DNA from: an uncultured Bradyrhizobium sp.
Lineage (GTDB): Bacteria > Pseudomonadota > Alphaproteobacteria > Rhizobiales > Xanthobacteraceae
Assembly: GCF_947648125.1 (NCBI RefSeq)
Contig: NZ_CANSMR010000018.1
Location: 1-64,000, forward strand
Direction of reading: 5' to 3'
DNA length: 64,000 nucleotides
Numbering within the stretch: position 1 is the stretch's first letter; each line of letters begins with the position of its first letter. Below are positions 16,794 to 25,076 of this stretch, piece after piece. Made by a program: the position numbers and the translations under genes. The notes beneath the pieces were generated by a model. That model had not been told where the DNA came from and did no database searches. It saw nothing but the letters and a program-made list of their open reading frames with translations.

Positions 16794-17372
16794 TCAAGCG
16801 TGGGAGTGGCGGCGGCTGATCCGGTACACGGACGCCGGCGGCAGGTTGAAGAACGTCTGCCCGATGCAGCTCGCCTGCAGATCGAGGCGATCCAGGATCG
16901 CGTCTGCGACGGGACAACGCGGGCCATAGGTGATCTGGTAGAACGCCCCGCCGGCGCGGAGATAGCCGAAGGCGCCGTGGAGGATGGTTATGACTTTCTC
17001 CGGCGGCATCATGAGGAGTCCGAGGCCGCTCACGATCGCACCGACCGGCGCCCCGTCGAACAGCCTCTCTCTCCGCAGCCAGGCCGCGTCCATCCAGAGC
17101 ACCCGCGCGCCAGGGAAGCGCCGCTGCAGCAGCGGGATGAACTCGGAGCCATACTCCACCAGCGTCAGATCCTGCTGCCTCACGCCACGCTTCAGCAAAG
17201 CGCGGGTGAAGACGCCCGTGCCGGGGCCGAGCTCGAGCACGGGGCCGGTATCCGCGGTGATCTCCTGCGCCATGAGCGACGAGATCGCTGGCCCCGACGG
17301 CGCGACCGCCGCGACACGCAACGGATTACGCACCCAGGCGCGGACGAACGGCAGGATGTCAGCGGCCGACAT
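16794..17372 (-). CDS. Phospholipid N-methyltransferase-like SAM-dependent enzyme
   Basis: A 192-residue class I methyltransferase. The SAM-binding motif I is VLELGPGTGVFTRALL (45-60). The N-terminus (FVRAWVRNPLRVAAVAPSGP) matches the membrane-associated start of the PmtA-type phosphatidylethanolamine N-methyltransferases, which make phosphatidylcholine precursors. The GPRCPVADA segment near the end is also typical of the group. It is the promoter-proximal gene of a four-gene operon with DedA, phosphoesterase and glycosyltransferase, consistent with membrane-lipid modification. rRNA adenine dimethylases share motif I but are longer. Confidence 0.8.
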   Translation of the reverse strand: MSAADILPFVRAWVRNPLRVAAVAPSGPAISSLMAQEITADTGPVLELGPGTGVFTRALLKRGVRQQDLTLVEYGSEFIPLLQRRFPGARVLWMDAAWLRRERLFDGAPVGAIVSGLGLLMMPPEKVITILHGAFGYLRAGGAFYQITYGPRCPVADAILDRLDLQASCIGQTFFNLPPASVYRISRRHSHA

Positions 17373-17699
17373 GCTGGAGCTCCCGTACGATGAGCGCGTT
17401 GCCGGTCTTCCACCGGGGATTCGATAACAAGGTCATTCGCGTGTCTTTCGCATTGCGGGTACCCACCATCATGTGTGGTAGGCTCCCGTCGGTTGAGCAG
17501 TGCCGGTCGGTGTTGGGACGATTCGATCACCCCGATGCACGTCTCTGTCTCATGCGAAGCTTGCGCGAGCCTGTCGTGAATCTTCGCGCGCGCGATTTTT
17601 CACGCCGCGACGTATTCAGGTTGAGCAAGCCGCAAGGTTGCCGCAATGAAGCGGACATAAAACCGGCAAATCGAACGACGAACCGAGGCAGACAACGAA
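17373..17699. other. Divergent intergenic region between lipid operon and two-component genes
   Basis: About 327 bases holding promoters in both directions. The one structured element is the 11-bp direct repeat at 17432-17453 (listed separately). A T/C-rich segment follows, and AAATCGAACGACG... lies just before the response-regulator start at 17700. No small gene was supported. Confidence 0.4.
17432..17453 (-). promoter_or_regulatory. Candidate regulator site: tandem 11-bp direct repeat (possible Pho box)
   Basis: GTCATTCGCGT (17432-17442) is followed directly by GTCTTTCGCAT (17443-17453), identical at 9 of 11 positions. PhoB binds tandem 11-bp repeats with a TGTCAT-type core. The site is 60-80 bases upstream of the first gene of the lipid operon and about 250 bases upstream of the response regulator. 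The match to the alphaproteobacterial consensus is partial, so the neighbouring OmpR-type regulator is an equally plausible binder. Confidence 0.3.
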
Positions 17700-18374
17700 A
17701 TGCGGGTGCTGTTGGTGGAGGACCAGCCGGACATGGTCGCGGCGCTGCGTGCGGCACTCGCGCGCCACGACATGCTGGTCGATCACGCGCCGGATCTTCT
17801 GGAGGCCGAGGCGATTGCCGCAGCGGGAAGTTACGACGCGATCGTGCTCGACCGCCAATTGCCTGACGGCGACGGGCTGTCGCTGATTCCGAAATTGCGC
17901 GCGAGCGGCAACACCGTTCCGGTACTGGTGCTGACCGCCCGCGGCGAGCTTGCGGACCGGATCTCGGGTCTCGACAGCGGAGCCGACGATTATCTCGGCA
18001 AGCCGTTTGCATTCGAGGAGCTGCTGGCACGGTTGCGGGCGCTGCTGCGCCGCCCCGCCAACGTGCAGCAGCATGCCGCGCGGATCGGCCGCCTGTCGTT
18101 CGACTTCACCCATCGCGAGGCTAGCGTCGACGGACGTCCCCTCGAGATGCCGCGCCGCGAACGGCTGGTGCTCGAGACGCTGCTGCATCGGATGGGACGC
18201 ATGGTGCAGCGCTCCGCGCTGATGGAGGCGGTTTACGGCCTCGACGACGAGGTGCAGCCCAATGCGCTGGACACCCATGTGTCGCGCTTGCGCCGCAGGC
18301 TCACCGAGGCCGACGCCGGCGTCACCATCAACGGCGTTCGCGGCCTCGGCTATGTGCTGCGGGAGACACCGTGA
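17700..18374 (+). CDS. OmpR-family response regulator
   Basis: A 224-residue regulator. The receiver domain has acidic residues in LLVEDQPD, phospho-acceptor Asp51 in IVLDRQLPDGDG, Thr in VLTARGE and Lys in LGKPFAF. The C-terminal winged helix ends TINGVRGLGYVLRE, the usual OmpR/PhoB wing. Its stop overlaps the GTG start of the sensor kinase (GTGA at 18371-18374). It is transcribed away from the lipid operon, so it may regulate that operon. Overall length and linker match the QseB/TctD group. Confidence 0.92.
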   Translation: MRVLLVEDQPDMVAALRAALARHDMLVDHAPDLLEAEAIAAAGSYDAIVLDRQLPDGDGLSLIPKLRASGNTVPVLVLTARGELADRISGLDSGADDYLGKPFAFEELLARLRALLRRPANVQQHAARIGRLSFDFTHREASVDGRPLEMPRRERLVLETLLHRMGRMVQRSALMEAVYGLDDEVQPNALDTHVSRLRRRLTEADAGVTINGVRGLGYVLRETP

Positions 18375-19747
18375 GCGTGCTGCGACCGCGATCCCTCACC
18401 TGGCGCCTGGTAGGGCGCCTCGCGGGCCTGCAGGCCGTCGCGCTGACCCTCCTGATCCTGCTGATCGGAGCCGCCGTCATCGGGCTGCTGCGGGCGGGAC
18501 TGCTGATCGGCGAGTACGAAGGCAGCACGCTCGATACGCTGCGCGACGCCGTCACCCGCGATGAAGCGGGCGGACTGACGCTGCGCCAGACGCCGGAGCT
18601 GGCCGCCCTGCGCGCCGAGCACGCCGACCTCTGGTTCATCATCCGCGACGCCGAGGGACACCAGCTGGCCGAAGGCGCCGTGCCCGCGCAATTCGCGCCG
18701 ATCGCATCAAGCCTCGATCACGTGAGCGAGGCGCGGCTCAAATGGAATCCAGCGGAAGCCGCGCGGCCCGCGGGTCTCGTCAAATGGGTCGACACTTCTG
18801 CCGGCCGGATCCAGATCCTGACCGGCACATACGGCCAGCTCTCGATGTGGCGTGCGCTGGAGAGCACACCGCTGCTGTTCCTCAACATGATCCTGCCGAT
18901 CGTCGTGCTGATGACGCTGGCGACGCTGGTCGCAACCCCGTTCGTGGTGCGCCGGGCCATGAAGGGCCTCGCACAGGTCGCAGCGCAGGCCGGACGCATC
19001 GACATCGACCAGCGCGGCGCGCAGTTGCCGCTCGACGAGGTCCCGATCGAGATCACCCCGCTGGTCAAGGCCATCAATGCCGCGCTCGACCGCCTCGACA
19101 AGGGTTACGAGCGCCATCGCCGCTTCCTCGCCGATGCCGCGCACGAGCTGCGCACGCCGATCGCAATTCTCTCGACACGGGTCGCTTCGCTGGAGGCCGG
19201 ACCGGAGAAGACCCATCTGCTCGAGGACGCCACCCGCCTCAGCGTGATGGCGGGCCAGCTGCTGGACCTGCAACGGCTCGATCAGCGCGCCGACACGTTC
19301 GGCCCCGTCAATCTCGTCGGCATCGCGCGGCAGGTCGTCCTCGACCTTGCGCCGCTCGCGTTCGCGGCCGGATATGAAATGTCGTTCGAGCACGACGACG
19401 AGACGATCGTGGTGACCGGCGACCAGACCGCGCTCGAACGGGCCCTCACCAATCTCGTGCAGAACGCCGTCGACCACGGGCAGCGGCGCGGCACGATCCT
19501 GGTTCGGGTGACGACAGCCGGCCAGATCGAGGTCAGCGACGACGGCGACGGCATTCCGCCCGACGAGCGCGAGCAGATCCTGGAGCCGTTCCGCCGGCTG
19601 CATCCGGGCGGGCGCGGCGCCGGCCTCGGCCTCGATCTGGTGCAGAGCATCATGCGTCTGCACGGCGGCCGGATCGAGGTCGATCAGGCGCCGTCCGGCG
19701 GCGCCTGCATGCGGATGGTGTTCCCGAAGGTTCAACCGGCGTGCTGA
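18371..19747 (+). CDS. Sensor histidine kinase, partner of the upstream response regulator
   Basis: A 458-residue membrane kinase. It has a first transmembrane helix (ALTLLILLIGAAVIGLLRAG), a periplasmic sensor segment of about 120 residues, a second helix (LFLNMILPIVVLMTLATLVA), a HAMP-like linker, the phospho-accepting His in ADAAHELRTPIAIL (about residue 258), the N box (NLVQNAVDHG) and G boxes (DDGDGIPPDE and GRGAGLGLDLVQSI). It starts at GTG 18371, overlapping the regulator stop. The sensor region has no recognised domain, so the signal is unknown. QseC-type kinases have this layout. Confidence 0.9.
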   Translation: MSVLRPRSLTWRLVGRLAGLQAVALTLLILLIGAAVIGLLRAGLLIGEYEGSTLDTLRDAVTRDEAGGLTLRQTPELAALRAEHADLWFIIRDAEGHQLAEGAVPAQFAPIASSLDHVSEARLKWNPAEAARPAGLVKWVDTSAGRIQILTGTYGQLSMWRALESTPLLFLNMILPIVVLMTLATLVATPFVVRRAMKGLAQVAAQAGRIDIDQRGAQLPLDEVPIEITPLVKAINAALDRLDKGYERHRRFLADAAHELRTPIAILSTRVASLEAGPEKTHLLEDATRLSVMAGQLLDLQRLDQRADTFGPVNLVGIARQVVLDLAPLAFAAGYEMSFEHDDETIVVTGDQTALERALTNLVQNAVDHGQRRGTILVRVTTAGQIEVSDDGDGIPPDEREQILEPFRRLHPGGRGAGLGLDLVQSIMRLHGGRIEVDQAPSGGACMRMVFPKVQPAC

Positions 19748-19780
19748 TCGAACGGAGGTGGCCGCGGCACGCCGCGAAAC

Positions 19781-19880
19781 AAGAGCCCGCTCCGATGGAA
19801 GCGGAACGGCGCTCTCTTCTCTTGCTTTGGCGCGTTTTGTTTACGCGAACCTGTGTCCAGATCGTTCGAAAACGTCCTAG
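19781..19880 (-). repeat. Dispersed palindromic repeat, diverged copy D
   Basis: A reverse-oriented, more diverged copy. It has an imperfect hairpin (GAGC...GCGGAACGGCGCTC, about 19783-19815), a CTCTTGCTTTGGCGCGTTTT segment, then TTTACGCGAACCTG and TCGTTCGAAAACGTCCTAG. The CTA near its end (19877-19879) is the stop codon of the serine hydrolase gene. It separates the sensor kinase and the hydrolase, which converge. Confidence 0.6.
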
Positions 19881-21070
19881 CCCGCCTTGCGCAGCTTCAG
19901 GGCTTCGTAGAACGCGGTCTCGAAATTGATGTATCCGATGAAGGATGTCGGATCACCAAACGGCAGGATCTGCGTCGCCCAGAATCCGCCGAAGCCGTTC
20001 TGACGATCGATCCAGTAGAACAGGTTGGCGAGGCCGGCCCAGCCGAGCGCGCCGGCGGGGCGGCCGGTCGGAGCCTGCTCGTCATTGATCATGAAGCTGA
20101 GCGCCCATGATTTCGACTGGCCGGGGAAGAATTCGGCGTCGTTGGCGAGCGAGGTGATCACGCCGGTAATCGCGGTGACCTTGTTGTTGCCGAGATGGTT
20201 CTTCTCCGCCATCCGCACGGTTTCGGCCTTCAGGACCCGGCCATGCTCGCCGGCGCCGTCGTTCAACCACATCCGGATAAAGCGCATATAGTCGCCAATG
20301 GTGCCGTAGAGCCCGTGGCCGCCCATATGGATCTCCGGATTGGCCGGCAGTTCGAAATCCATCGGCGTGAGCGAGCCGTCGGCGTTGCGGGCGTGAATGC
20401 CGGCGAGCCGGCGGCGCATCGCGTCGGTGAGCTCAAATGCCGTGTCCTGGATTCCGAGCGGCTCGAAGATCCGCGTCTTGAAGACCTCGCCGAGCCGGCG
20501 ACCGGCGATCGCCTCGACGATCTGGCCGCACCAATCCATGTTGGTGCCGTACTCCCATCGCTCACCGGGATCGAACAGCAGCGGCGTCATCAACGAAGCC
20601 TTGGACGCCGTGATCACGCTGGGTTGCCCCTTCTCCTGTGCGAGGCGATTATAGGTGTGATTGATGAAGTCGTAGCCGAGGCCTGCGCTGTGGACCATCA
20701 GCATGCGTGTGGTGATGTCGCGCTTCGGCGCACGCAGCCGCGGTTCGCCGTTGTCGTCAAAACCCTCGATAACCCTGAGCTTGCCGAGGTCGGGTGCATA
20801 GGTCTTGGCCGGCGCATCGAGATCGAGCTTGCCCTCCTCGACGAGTTGCAGGACCGCCGTCCCGGTGATCGCCTTGGTGGTCGAGAAGATGGCGAACACA
20901 CTGTCGGACGTCATGTCCGCAGCCTGGTCGAGGCGGCGCTTGCCGGCAGCGCCTTCGTAGATGTTGCGATGGCGGTCGGTCACCATGGCAACGACGCCGG
21001 GAACGCGCGGGTTGGATGTCACGACGCCGTCGAGAATCGCATCTGCTGCCGCACCAAAATTCATGCTCAT
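19877..21070 (-). CDS. Serine hydrolase of the class C beta-lactamase / family VIII esterase type
   Basis: A 397-residue protein with the SxxK motif STTK (63-66) and a likely catalytic Tyr174 in [10 protein letters not shown], the pair used by penicillin-binding-protein-like esterases. There is no signal peptide, which argues for a cytoplasmic esterase rather than a beta-lactamase. It starts at 21070 after GGGAGGACGAC. It follows a Baeyer-Villiger monooxygenase in the same orientation (91-base gap). These enzymes convert ketones to esters, so ester hydrolysis here would complete ketone cleavage. The stop codon falls in repeat copy D. Confidence 0.82.
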   Translation of the reverse strand: MSMNFGAAADAILDGVVTSNPRVPGVVAMVTDRHRNIYEGAAGKRRLDQAADMTSDSVFAIFSTTKAITGTAVLQLVEEGKLDLDAPAKTYAPDLGKLRVIEGFDDNGEPRLRAPKRDITTRMLMVHSAGLGYDFINHTYNRLAQEKGQPSVITASKASLMTPLLFDPGERWEYGTNMDWCGQIVEAIAGRRLGEVFKTRIFEPLGIQDTAFELTDAMRRRLAGIHARNADGSLTPMDFELPANPEIHMGGHGLYGTIGDYMRFIRMWLNDGAGEHGRVLKAETVRMAEKNHLGNNKVTAITGVITSLANDAEFFPGQSKSWALSFMINDEQAPTGRPAGALGWAGLANLFYWIDRQNGFGGFWATQILPFGDPTSFIGYINFETAFYEALKLRKAG

Positions 21071-21161
21071 TGTCGTCCTCCCATATTCTATCTTGTGATG
21101 TGATCAATCGTGGGCGACGCCGGGGTCCGCGAAGACCGCAGCGCCGGATCGCGATCAGGCG

Positions 21162-22802
21162 CTACTGCATGGCAAAGCCCTGATAGCCGCTCGCGGCGAC
21201 CTCGTCGCATTTCTGGCGGTAGGTACCGACGCCGCCGCAATAGGACAGCACCCGGCGCGGCTTGCCCTCGACATTCGAGCCGAGGTACCAGGAGTTGGTC
21301 TTGGCGATTAGCGTTGCGTTGGCGGTCTCGTCGTGATGCGCCACCCACTGATCCTCGGCGTCCCTGGTCGGCTCGATGATGTTGAGGTTTTTGCCGCGCA
21401 GATACTTGATGCAATCGGCGATCCACTCGACCTGCTGCTGCAGGCAGGTGGTCATGTTGCAGAGCGCGGCCGAGGGCGCGAGCGGCACCGCGGTCGTGAA
21501 CAGGTTCGGATAGCCATGGACCTGCAAGCCCATCGTGGTGCGGATGTCCCTGCCCCAATCATCCTTCAGCGATCGCCCGTCGCGACCGCGGATGTCGATG
21601 CGCGTCAACGCCCCCGTTCCGGCGTCGAAGCCGGTGGCCAGAATGATGACGTCGAACGCGTGCACCGTGCCGTCGGCGGTCTGGATGCCTTCGGACGTGA
21701 TGCGGGCGATCGGATTGTTCTTGACGCCGACGATCTCGACATTGGGCCGGTGGAAGGCCTCGAGGAAATTGCTTTCCAGCGGCACCCGGTGCGTGCCGAA
21801 GCCGTAATCGGTCGGAATCAGCTGTTCGCACAGCTTGGGGTCCTTGATCCGCTCGCGCATCTTTTCGCGCACGAATTCGGTGATCTCGGCATTGATGGCT
21901 TCGTCGAAGAACAGTTCGGCAAAGGACGAAACCCACAATTTGAGCGATCCGTCATTCCAGCAATCCTCGATCACCTGACGGCGCTGCTGCGGCGTCAGGT
22001 CGGCCCAGGCATGCTCGAAGTCGAACTCGAATCCGGTGAACGTCTTCGGCAGCCGCTCGGTGAGGAACTTGAACTTCGACTTGTAGGCCGCGGCATCCGC
22101 CGCATCCCATTTCGGGTTCTTCATCGGGATGATGTATTGCGGGGTGCGGATGAACACCTTGAGATGACCGACCTCACCGGCGATCGACTGGATCACCTGG
22201 ATTCCGGTCGCGCCGTTGCCGACCACGCCGACGCGCTTTCCCGCGAGCTCGATCGGTCCTTTGGGCCAGCGCGCGGTGTGGAACAGCTCGCCCTTGAACG
22301 TCTCCTGTCCCGGGAAGGACACGTGTGGCGCTGAGAGCATGCCGCAGCAGGTGACCAGGAACTGGGTGTCGATCACTTCGCCCTTGTCCGTCGCCACCAG
22401 CCAGCGTTGTGTCGCCTCGTTGAAGTGCGCGCTCTTGACCGTGGTGCCGAACTGGATGTCCTTCCTGAGATCGAGGCGGTCGGCGACGTAGTTCAGCCAG
22501 CGCTCGATCTCCGGCTGGCCCGGGAACCGCTCGCTCCAGCTCCAGCCTTTGTAGAGTTCCTCGGAGAACAGGTACTGATAGGTGTGGCCTTCGGAATCGA
22601 AGCGCGCGCCGGGATAACGGTTCCAGTACCAGGTGCCGCCGACGCTTGACCCGGCATCGATCGCCTTCACGCTCAGTCCCTGTTCGCGCAGGCGGAACAG
22701 TTGGTAAAGACCGGCGACGCCGGCGCCGACGACGACAGCGTCGAGCTTGGTCGTTGCACGTGCACCATTGCTTCCATTCGACCTTGTGACGGTCTCGGTC
22801 AT
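21162..22802 (-). CDS. Type I Baeyer-Villiger monooxygenase (FAD/NADPH)
   Basis: Inserts oxygen next to a ketone to give an ester or lactone. The 546-residue protein shows the FAD Rossmann motif GAGVAG (26-31), the extended fingerprint GGTWYWNRYPGARFD, the Baeyer-Villiger fingerprint FxGxxxHxxxWP as FKGELFHTARWP (169-180), and the NADPH motif GVVGNGATG (192-200). A strong site, AGGAGGAAACG, precedes the ATG at 22802, so an earlier Met at 22838 is unlikely. It is the first gene of an operon with the serine hydrolase, and divergent from an AraC regulator. The ketone substrate is unknown; length matches cyclohexanone/steroid-type enzymes. Confidence 0.93.
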   Translation of the reverse strand: MTETVTRSNGSNGARATTKLDAVVVGAGVAGLYQLFRLREQGLSVKAIDAGSSVGGTWYWNRYPGARFDSEGHTYQYLFSEELYKGWSWSERFPGQPEIERWLNYVADRLDLRKDIQFGTTVKSAHFNEATQRWLVATDKGEVIDTQFLVTCCGMLSAPHVSFPGQETFKGELFHTARWPKGPIELAGKRVGVVGNGATGIQVIQSIAGEVGHLKVFIRTPQYIIPMKNPKWDAADAAAYKSKFKFLTERLPKTFTGFEFDFEHAWADLTPQQRRQVIEDCWNDGSLKLWVSSFAELFFDEAINAEITEFVREKMRERIKDPKLCEQLIPTDYGFGTHRVPLESNFLEAFHRPNVEIVGVKNNPIARITSEGIQTADGTVHAFDVIILATGFDAGTGALTRIDIRGRDGRSLKDDWGRDIRTTMGLQVHGYPNLFTTAVPLAPSAALCNMTTCLQQQVEWIADCIKYLRGKNLNIIEPTRDAEDQWVAHHDETANATLIAKTNSWYLGSNVEGKPRRVLSYCGGVGTYRQKCDEVAASGYQGFAMQ

Positions 22803-23099
22803 CGTTTCCTCCTGTTGTCTTGCTTCGCACGCGCTCATACCCGCCGTGTCGCCGGGCGATGGTGCGTTGCGTCAATTAGGTCTCGGCCGCTGTCGCCGGG
22901 ACGCAGAGGAGGCTACGGGTCGTGCGACCGAGCGGCTTGGATGAAACCGACAATCTCTGGAACGCCGCCGTTCAATCGAACCACCGGCCATTGGTCGGCT
23001 TGGCAACCGGCGAAAGCGGCCTATTCTGCGCTCAGCCGTCCGGCCAAGAAGAAAGAAGCGGTCAACCGCGCCACGGATTCCACGGAGGAGGCTCGCGCG

Positions 23100-24002
23100 A
23101 TGGGCCAATTGATCACGGTCGAGGAGCTGCCGCGCTATGCGCCCGGTGAGCTGAAGCTGGACAGCGCCTCAGTCGGGAGGAGCGACTTCCGGCTGCGGAT
23201 TTTCCGCTATGAACCATCGGATATCTGGGTTCCCCCGTCGGAAAACTTCCTGCTCGTGCTTTATCGCGACGGCGTGACGTCGATGAACCGTCGCGTCACC
23301 GGCGCGTGGAAGCAGGATCACGTCGGTCGCGGCGTCACGTCGCTATTGACCCGCGCCGAGCCATCAAGCTGGCACTGGAAGAACGACATCGAGGTCACCC
23401 ATTTCTATATCGCCCCTGCCCTCATGATGAAGACCGCCAGCGATGCCTTCGACCGCGACGCCGAGGCGATCGAGCTTCACGACCTGCTCAAGGCCGAAGA
23501 TCCGATGCTGACCTGGATCAACGACCAGATGGTTCAGGAGGTTGCGGCAGGCGGTCCGGGCGGACGCCTCTGCTATGACGCGCTGGCGCTGCAGGCGAGC
23601 GTGCACATCCTGCGGAAATATGCGGCGATCGAGTTCAAGATGCCATGTGCGCAAGGACGCTTTCGTCCGGCGCATGCCCGGCTGATCGAGGACTATATCG
23701 AGCAGAACATCTCCCGGAACATCACGCTGGAGGAGCTGGCGAACATCTGCAATTGCACGCCGATCCAGTTCGCCCGCAAATTCCGTGTGCATTACGGCAC
23801 GCGGCCGCATGCCTATGTCCTGCGGCGCAAGGTGGAGCACGCGTGCCAGCATCTGCGCAAGGACCGCATCGCGCTGAAGGAGATCGCGCTGCTGAGCGGC
23901 TTTGCCGATCAAAGCCACCTCAATCGCGTCTTCCGCCAGCACATGAACGTCACGCCGGCGGAATATCGCCGGCAAGTCTGCGAACATTCCGCACAGGCGT
24001 GA
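23100..24002 (+). CDS. AraC-family regulator divergent from the monooxygenase operon
   Basis: A 300-residue regulator with a variable N-terminal sensing domain and a C-terminal double helix-turn-helix: ITLEELANICNCTPIQFARK, then LKEIALLSGFADQSHLNRVF and RQHMNVTPAEYRRQ. The ATG at 23100 follows GGAGGAGGCTCGCGCG. A longer frame opens upstream but has no ribosome binding site. The position suggests it activates the monooxygenase-hydrolase operon in response to the ketone or its precursor. Confidence 0.88.
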   Translation: MGQLITVEELPRYAPGELKLDSASVGRSDFRLRIFRYEPSDIWVPPSENFLLVLYRDGVTSMNRRVTGAWKQDHVGRGVTSLLTRAEPSSWHWKNDIEVTHFYIAPALMMKTASDAFDRDAEAIELHDLLKAEDPMLTWINDQMVQEVAAGGPGGRLCYDALALQASVHILRKYAAIEFKMPCAQGRFRPAHARLIEDYIEQNISRNITLEELANICNCTPIQFARKFRVHYGTRPHAYVLRRKVEHACQHLRKDRIALKEIALLSGFADQSHLNRVFRQHMNVTPAEYRRQVCEHSAQA

Positions 24003-24019
24003 GACGGCTCGCGGCCGGC

Positions 24020-25054
24020 TCACACCGCCGGCGGGTTGAGCCGGGCGAAGCCGTCCTGGATTCGGTAGGGATAGTACGGATAGGCCGGCATCACCGCGCT
24101 TGCCTTGTCGAGACGCGCAATCTGGTCCGCCGAGAGCGACCATCCGACGGCGCCGAGATTGTCTCGAAGCTGCGCTTCATCGCGCGCGCCGATGATCACG
24201 GACGAGACACTCGGCCGCGCCAGCAGCCAGGCGATCGCGACCTGCGGCACGCTGCGGCCGGTCTCGGCAGCCACGGAGTCCAGCGCATCGACGATCGCAT
24301 AAAGCTTCTCGTCATCGACCGCCGGCCCGAATTGCGCGGTCTCATGCAAACGGCTGGTCTTGGGCAGTGGCTGCCCGCGCCTGATCTTGCCGGTGAGCCG
24401 GCCCCAGCCGAGCGGGCTCCAGACCAGCGCGCCGACGTCCTGATCGAGCGCGAGCGGCATCAGCTCGGACTCATAGTCGCGGCCGACCAGCGAATAATAG
24501 ACCTGGTGCGCCACATAGCGCGGCCAGCCGTGCCGCTCGGCGATGCCGAGCGATTTCATCAGGTGCCAGCCGGAGAAATTCGAGGCGCCGACATAGCGCA
24601 GCTTGCCGGCGCGGACGAGCGCATCGAGCGTCGACAGCACCTCGTCGATCGGCGTGAAGGCATCGAAGGCGTGAAGCTGCAGGAGGTCGATATAGTCGGT
24701 GTTGAGCCGCTTCAGCGCGGCGTCGACCGAAGCGACGAGGCGGTATCGCGACGTGCCGGCATCGAGCGGACCGTCGCCCATCGGCAGGCCGGTCTTGGTC
24801 GAGATCAAGACCTTGTCGCGGCGCCCCTTGATCGCGGCACCAAGGATCTCCTCTGATGCACCGTTCGAATAGACGTCGGCGGTGTCGAACAAATTGACGC
24901 CGACATCGAGGCAGATGTCGATCAGCCGTCGCGCCTCGCTGGCGTCGCTGCGGCCCCAGGCCGAGAACAGGGGTCCTTGGCCGCCGAAGGTGCCGGTGCC
25001 GAAGCTGAGCACGGGGACCTTCAGGCCGGACGCACCGAGATTGCGATATTCCAT
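24020..25054 (-). CDS. Aldo/keto reductase
   Basis: NAD(P)H-dependent reductase of carbonyl compounds with a TIM-barrel fold, 344 residues. It starts MEYRNLGASGLKVPVLSFGT. Catalytic elements are FDTADVYSNGASEEILGAAI (Asp and Tyr), ISTKTG (Lys) and LLQLHAFD (His). Two Met codons are possible (25060 and 25054). AAGGAG is only one base from the first but seven from the second, so 25054 is preferred. It converges with the AraC gene and is followed upstream by the MFS gene in the same orientation (22-base gap), suggesting co-expression. Confidence 0.9.
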   Translation of the reverse strand: MEYRNLGASGLKVPVLSFGTGTFGGQGPLFSAWGRSDASEARRLIDICLDVGVNLFDTADVYSNGASEEILGAAIKGRRDKVLISTKTGLPMGDGPLDAGTSRYRLVASVDAALKRLNTDYIDLLQLHAFDAFTPIDEVLSTLDALVRAGKLRYVGASNFSGWHLMKSLGIAERHGWPRYVAHQVYYSLVGRDYESELMPLALDQDVGALVWSPLGWGRLTGKIRRGQPLPKTSRLHETAQFGPAVDDEKLYAIVDALDSVAAETGRSVPQVAIAWLLARPSVSSVIIGARDEAQLRDNLGAVGWSLSADQIARLDKASAVMPAYPYYPYRIQDGFARLNPPAV

Positions 25055-25076
25055 GGTCATACTCCTTTGATCCGGT

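Noticed and set aside
17545-17577. CTGTCT and CTGTCG pair considered as a Pho box
   Set aside because: The two half-sites are 26 bases apart, not a multiple of the 11-base spacing required.
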